Below are positions 6,552-9,791 of a stretch of 9,791 nt of DNA, one piece after another. This DNA comes from Solobacterium sp. Lineage in GTDB: Bacteria; Bacillota_I; Bacilli_A; Erysipelotrichales; Erysipelotrichaceae. Location: NCBI GenBank assembly GCA_017514645.1, contig JAFWJP010000196.1, positions 1 to 9,791 of the forward strand. The letters are read 5' to 3'. The stretch's first letter is position 1. Each line of letters starts with the position of its first letter. The notes beneath the pieces are model-generated. The model saw nothing but the letters and a program-made list of their open reading frames with translations, searched no databases and had not been told where the DNA came from. Both the position numbers and the translations under genes were made by a program.

Positions 6552-7508
6552 TTATGCGTTTGCTTTGAGCTGAGGGACGATGGTCTCCCAGACGCTGTCG
6601 AAGATCGCCTGACCGTTGAAGTCGTGTGACATGATCGTCACGCAGGCATCCTGATCAGGGAAGATGATGATGTACTGACCTGCCCAGCCATGTCCGGCAT
6701 AGGCATTGTCCCTCGCACATCTCCAGAAGAAGTAGCCGTATCCTGCACAGCTGTCGATCGGCTGCACCTTGCCCGGAATCGCGTTGTCGATCTGCTTGGC
6801 CGTCGCTTCTTCGATCCACGCAGCAGGAACAAGCTGCTTGCCTTCCCACTCACCCTTGTTGACGAGAAGCTGTGCGAAGCGGGACAGCTCCGGTGTGGAC
6901 AGGTGCAGGCCTCCGCAGCCCAGCGTATAGTGACGTACGGATTCAAACCACTGCGGATTCTTGATTCCCAGCGGGTCGAACAGTCTCGGCTGCAGCCATT
7001 CCGTCAGTTTCTGACCGGTACGCTCCTGGATGATGACCGAAGCCAGATAAGGTCCGAAGTTGTTGTACTTCCAGTATGTTCCCGGCTTGTAGGGAACATC
7101 GAAAGACAGAGCATACTCGACCCAGTCATCGTTCGGAATCTCTTCACGTCCAGGCAGTTTCGGATTGCCTGTATATCCCTGAAGGATGAAATAGTCATGA
7201 CCGGTCGCCATCATGATCATATCTCTGATCGTCATGTCGAGCAGGTTCTGCGGCGGATTCTCCGGAAGCTTTTCCGCGAAGATGTCTGCCGGATGCTCAT
7301 CAAGGCGCATAATGCCTTCATGGATCGCCATTCCGATACCGACGCTCAGGACGCTTTTACTGACGGAGTGGATATTGTCACGTCTGTTGTCCTTGCGCCA
7401 GTTGAACGTTCCGACGACTTCACCGTGCTGTCTGACCTCTACGTGGTACACTTCCAGTTTTTTCTGGACGATGGATTCGCCCATCGGTACAAGATCGATC
7501 TTGTTCAT
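6552..7508 (-). CDS. Cytosolic serine hydrolase of the class C beta-lactamase/esterase family
   Basis: This 318-residue protein has the active-site motifs of the beta-lactamase class C/penicillin-binding-like fold. S48-V-S-K51 is the catalytic S-x-x-K, Y148-N-N150 is the Y-x-N motif, and G272-H273-G-W-A-G is the third box in place of K-T-G. The family includes esterases, D-aminopeptidases and amide hydrolases such as the 6-aminohexanoate-dimer hydrolase. No signal peptide or membrane segment is seen (the N-terminus is M-N-K-I-D-L-V-P-M-G), so it should act in the cytosol. That argues against a secreted antibiotic-degrading beta-lactamase. GGAGG precedes ATG 7508 at good spacing. It heads the importer genes with only a 35-base gap to the SBP start, suggesting it processes the imported compound, for example by cutting an amide or ester bond. 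The substrate cannot be read from sequence. Confidence 0.9.
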   Translation of the reverse strand: MNKIDLVPMGESIVQKKLEVYHVEVRQHGEVVGTFNWRKDNRRDNIHSVSKSVLSVGIGMAIHEGIMRLDEHPADIFAEKLPENPPQNLLDMTIRDMIMMATGHDYFILQGYTGNPKLPGREEIPNDDWVEYALSFDVPYKPGTYWKYNNFGPYLASVIIQERTGQKLTEWLQPRLFDPLGIKNPQWFESVRHYTLGCGGLHLSTPELSRFAQLLVNKGEWEGKQLVPAAWIEEATAKQIDNAIPGKVQPIDSCAGYGYFFWRCARDNAYAGHGWAGQYIIIFPDQDACVTIMSHDFNGQAIFDSVWETIVPQLKANA

Positions 7509-7542
7509 ACTGTCCTCCTTGAATGATCTATTGATGTATTAT

Positions 7543-7552
7543 GTATTGATAC
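7543..7552. repeat. Short dyad GTAT-N2-ATAC near the predicted transcription start
   Basis: A ten-base inverted repeat (GTATTGATAC on the plus strand) lies inside a run of related TATTGAT/TTGATA words in the leader upstream of the hydrolase. It shares the GATAC/GTATC half-site with the dyad at 7612-7626. It could be an operator, but chance in AT-rich DNA is a real possibility. Confidence 0.25.
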
Positions 7553-7565
7553 TGTTGATATAATG

Positions 7566-7594
7566 ATTATCCGTTGCGGTGTGTTTCCTGCCTA
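7566..7594 (-). promoter_or_regulatory. Candidate sigma-A promoter for the hydrolase-importer operon
   Basis: On the minus strand TAGGCA (4 of 6 to TTGACA) at 7589-7594 is followed after exactly 17 bases by GATAAT (5 of 6 to TATAAT) at 7566-7571. Transcription would begin near 7559, giving a leader of about 50 bases before the GGAGG and ATG 7508. It lies in the only large gap of the cluster, 143 bases between citF and the hydrolase, where no U-run terminator is visible. It is a reasonable candidate on consensus alone. Confidence 0.4.
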
Positions 7595-7611
7595 ATTCAA
7601 AGTTTCTAATG

Positions 7612-7626
7612 GATACCATAAGTATC
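7612..7626. repeat. 15-bp dyad GATAC-N5-GTATC upstream of the candidate promoter
   Basis: GATAC and GTATC are separated by five bases (CATAA on the plus strand) and centred about 60 bases upstream of the predicted start site. This is the size and place expected of a LysR-type recognition site, though the inner spacing does not match the classic T-N11-A exactly. It could also form a weak five-pair RNA hairpin in a citF read-through transcript. Confidence 0.3.
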
Positions 7627-7651
7627 GGCTTATAGGCATTTAAGCACCGCC

Positions 7652-9214
7652 TCAATCAGCTGCTGAATACGGTTTGATCTTTCTTACAACATCGAGGATC
7701 GTACCGTCACGCGCTTCCAGTACAGCGACGACCTGATCTTCCCACTGCAGGTCATCCGGTCTTCCGACCAGGGAATACGCCTTCTCCTTCAGTGTCTCGA
7801 TCGGTACATGCGGTACGTGCGCTTCATCAAGGCAGGCAATGAGATCCTGCCGGAGCGGATTCACCGCAATACCGTAATCCGTCACAAGCACATCCACACA
7901 GTCCCCGGGAGTGGTGACCGTGACTACGTGCTCGCACACGGTCGCCATCCTTCCGCGGATGAGAGGAGTCACTATGATGCAGCATTTGCTGCCGGCAGCT
8001 GTATCAGGATGTCCTCCCGGCGCACCTCTGAGGACACCGTCGGATCCCGTCAGCACGTTGACGTTGAAATCGGTGTCGATCTCCAGAGCAGCCAGAACAA
8101 CAAAATCCAGCTGATTCACAAACGCACCTTTGTTAGCCGGGTTGGCATACTGTGATGCGCTCATCTCGAAATGATTCGGCGTACGGTGGATGCTGTTGAC
8201 AGCCTCGAGATCGAAGTCCTGTACGTCGATGATCTTTCCGACCTTGCCGCGTTTCAGCATATCGACCATCGGACCGCAGATACCGCCGATCGCCCAGCCC
8301 ATCCGGATATCACGCTCATCCATGAACTTCTCGATGAACAGGTTTGCCGCAAGCGACGGTCCGCCGACACCGGTCTGGAACGAGAACCCGTCCTTGAAGT
8401 ACGGTGTCGCTGCCACGACCTTCGCAACATCCTCCGCCATCTTCAGATTGCGGGGATCCTTGGTGATCTTTGCCGCAGCAGAAGCGATCTTCTTCGGATC
8501 ACCGATGGAATCCACAACGACGACTGCATCTACATCGATCGCCTTGACACTTGCCGGATAGTTCGGGAAATCCACAAGGTGGTCTGTTACGACGACAACA
8601 TGATCGGCATATTCCGCGTCGCTCATGGCATAGCCCATACTGCCGCAGTCTGACTTTCCGCCGATACCCCGGCAGTTGCCCATACAGTCACTTGTCGGCG
8701 CTGCGATGAATGCAATGTCGATATGAACTTCACCCGCTTCAATGGCTCTCGGTCTTCCGCCGTGGCTCCGGATGATCGCCGGTGCCTTCAGCTTTCCTGC
8801 CGAGACGACCTCACCGATCCGTCCGCGGATACCGGATGTCTGGATGCCGGTAACCTTTCCTTCTTCGATATAGTCTGCGATCAGATCGTGTGCTGAGCCA
8901 AGGCTCGTTGCCGCGATCGTCATATCCGTCAGTCCGAGTTCTTCAACAGCAGCCTTCATGACCATGTTCGCAACATAATCACCATCGCGCAGATGATGGT
9001 GGAAACTGAATGTCATTCCGCTTTCTGCGCCGCACTGCTTCAATGCTGCTGCGATTGATTCAACGACTTTTGTTTCCCGGGCTTTTTCATATCTGCGGGT
9101 CTTTGGACCTACCTTCTGCAGATACGTTCCGTCCATATGATTCCTGCCCTGATATACTTCCTTCCCGCCGTTCAGCAGAACTTCGGGAATCTCTCTTCCT
9201 ACTGCGTTTTTCAT
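7652..9214 (-). CDS. citF: Citrate lyase alpha subunit (citrate:acetyl-ACP transferase)
   Basis: This 520-residue protein is close to the roughly 510 residues usual for CitF. CitF exchanges the acetyl group on the CitD acyl carrier for citrate, giving citryl-ACP, which CitE then cleaves to oxaloacetate and acetyl-ACP in the cytosol. Recognisable CitF segments are F-H-H-H-L-R-D-G-D at 71-79, S-G-I-R-G-R-I-G-E at 127-135 and S-H-G-G-R-P-R-A-I-E-A-G-E at 150-162. A later glycine-rich C-terminal half includes G-A-P-G-G-H-P-D-T-A-A-G-S, typical of the CoA-transferase-like fold. The start ATG overlaps the citE stop (ATGA), and AGGAG sits 7 bases upstream inside the end of citE, so the two are translationally coupled. 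The order E then F matches known cit operons. Unusually, citX does not follow directly. Confidence 0.96.
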   Translation of the reverse strand: MKNAVGREIPEVLLNGGKEVYQGRNHMDGTYLQKVGPKTRRYEKARETKVVESIAAALKQCGAESGMTFSFHHHLRDGDYVANMVMKAAVEELGLTDMTIAATSLGSAHDLIADYIEEGKVTGIQTSGIRGRIGEVVSAGKLKAPAIIRSHGGRPRAIEAGEVHIDIAFIAAPTSDCMGNCRGIGGKSDCGSMGYAMSDAEYADHVVVVTDHLVDFPNYPASVKAIDVDAVVVVDSIGDPKKIASAAAKITKDPRNLKMAEDVAKVVAATPYFKDGFSFQTGVGGPSLAANLFIEKFMDERDIRMGWAIGGICGPMVDMLKRGKVGKIIDVQDFDLEAVNSIHRTPNHFEMSASQYANPANKGAFVNQLDFVVLAALEIDTDFNVNVLTGSDGVLRGAPGGHPDTAAGSKCCIIVTPLIRGRMATVCEHVVTVTTPGDCVDVLVTDYGIAVNPLRQDLIACLDEAHVPHVPIETLKEKAYSLVGRPDDLQWEDQVVAVLEARDGTILDVVRKIKPYSAAD

Positions 9215-9791
9215 ACCAGGTCTCCTTCATACATTCCGTAAGCCTTCGCCAGCCTCAGCGTACGCTCCGCTCCCGGCAGGAACGCAATATCGATCATTTT
9301 GCCGTCAACAGTGAAGACTCCGAGTCCCTTTGCGGTATTCTCCCGGATTGTCCGTACGACCTTCTCTGCATAGAGGACTTCCTTCTCCGTCGGTGCATAG
9401 GTCTCATGGACATAGCGGATCTGTCTCGGATTGATCAGGGACTTTCCGTCAAAGCCCATGGCCTTGTTCATACGGACTTCCCGTTCAAAACCTTCTTCAT
9501 CGTTCAGATCTGTAAACACAGTATCGAAGCACTGTACACCTGCAGCGCGTGCCGCCATCACAACATGACCACGGGCATAGAGCATATCGATGCCATCGGG
9601 CTGCGGACTTGTCTGCATGCTTTTGCGCAGATCTCCGCCGGAGATCGCAATACCGAACATACGTTCTGACGCTGCCGCGATTTCATAGGCGTTGAGGATT
9701 CCCTTCGGACTCTCGAGCGCAGCCATCAGCAGTGTTCTGCCCTTCTCTGCACCGAATTCTTCTTCTGCGGCTTCAACTGCCTTTTCTACGG
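9211..9791 (-). CDS. citE: Citrate lyase beta subunit (citryl-ACP lyase), N-terminus beyond window
   Basis: The reading frame is open to the window edge, so the gene begins outside; 192 complete codons of an expected roughly 290-300 are visible. An internal ATG at 9726 is not the true start, because family-like sequence (E-E-E-F-G-A-E-K-G-R-T-L-L) continues upstream of it. CitE splits citryl-ACP into oxaloacetate and acetyl-ACP using Mg2+. Visible family features are A-L-E-S-P-K-G with the probable metal-binding glutamate, then R-M-F-G-I-A-I-S-G-G-D-L with the probable metal-binding aspartate. They continue with A-R-A-A-G-V-Q-C-F-D-T-V, G-F-D-G-K-S-L-I-N-P-R-Q-I and the late G-V-F-T-V-D-G-K-M-I-D. 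The S-G-G-D stretch replaces the more common G-A-E-D, but the aspartate is kept. The stop overlaps the citF start by 4 bases. citD and citC would be expected further upstream, outside the window. Confidence 0.95.
   Translation of the reverse strand, partial: VEKAVEAAEEEFGAEKGRTLLMAALESPKGILNAYEIAAASERMFGIAISGGDLRKSMQTSPQPDGIDMLYARGHVVMAARAAGVQCFDTVFTDLNDEEGFEREVRMNKAMGFDGKSLINPRQIRYVHETYAPTEKEVLYAEKVVRTIRENTAKGLGVFTVDGKMIDIAFLPGAERTLRLAKAYGMYEGDLV

Noticed and set aside
6552..7508. Acquired beta-lactamase resistance gene
   Set aside because: There is no signal peptide, the third box is G-H-G-W-A-G rather than K-T-G, and it is embedded in an importer operon. It fits the broader serine hydrolase family better.
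7628..7645. GCTTA-N8-TAAGC hairpin just after citF as a terminator
   Set aside because: It has only five pairs with an eight-base loop and no U-run. It is too weak to call a terminator.
9211..9726. Complete 171-residue protein starting at ATG 9726
   Set aside because: The frame stays open to the window edge with CitE-like sequence upstream, so this ATG is an internal methionine of a truncated-by-window citE.
1..9791. Mobile elements, CRISPR arrays, tRNA or rRNA genes
   Set aside because: No transposase, integrase, regularly spaced repeats, cloverleaf or rRNA-like sequence was seen. The seven-gene block has no visible flanking repeats that would mark an insertion.

Overview
This window comes from the genome of a Gram-positive, probably anaerobic fermenting member of the Bacillota. 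The evidence is strong GGAGG-type ribosome binding sites, an SBP with a lipoprotein signal, a mid-range GC content (about half, by eye), tight operon packing and a citrate lyase locus. An exact genus cannot be assigned from sequence reading alone. Every convincing gene is on the minus strand, so the window reads biologically from right (9791) to left (1).

In transcription order the layout is as follows. The 3' part of citE (citrate lyase beta, open through the window edge) overlaps citF (citrate lyase alpha) by 4 bases. A 143-bp AT-rich gap follows, with a candidate promoter and small dyads. Next comes a leaderless (cytosolic) serine hydrolase of the class C beta-lactamase/esterase/D-aminopeptidase fold. 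After it is a complete five-gene peptide/nickel-type (Dpp/Opp) ABC importer: lipoprotein SBP, permeases B and C, ATPases D and F. A strong hairpin with a short U-run sits immediately after the last ATPase stop. Then come a LysR-type regulator and, 24 bases after its stop, the first 25 codons of an ORF running off the left edge. The N-terminus of that ORF looks like CitX, the enzyme that loads the prosthetic group onto citrate lyase ACP.

The most interesting point is the architecture. A hydrolase, a whole peptide-type importer and a LysR regulator lie between citEF and a probable citX, which are normally adjacent in citCDEFXG operons. No citrate carrier of the CitS, CitM or CitP type is visible. 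One economical reading is that the importer brings in a citrate-containing or otherwise conjugated substrate, the cytosolic hydrolase cleaves it, and citrate lyase processes the released citrate. This is an inference. The alternative is a peptide-uptake module that simply landed inside the cit locus.

Regulatory structure readable from sequence includes: a candidate promoter and possible LysR-type operator dyads upstream of the hydrolase; an intercistronic hairpin between the SBP gene and the first permease gene; and a terminator-like hairpin between the importer and the lysR-citX segment. Long plus-strand ORFs are antisense shadows, explained by near-absence of TTA, CTA and TCA codons in the real genes.
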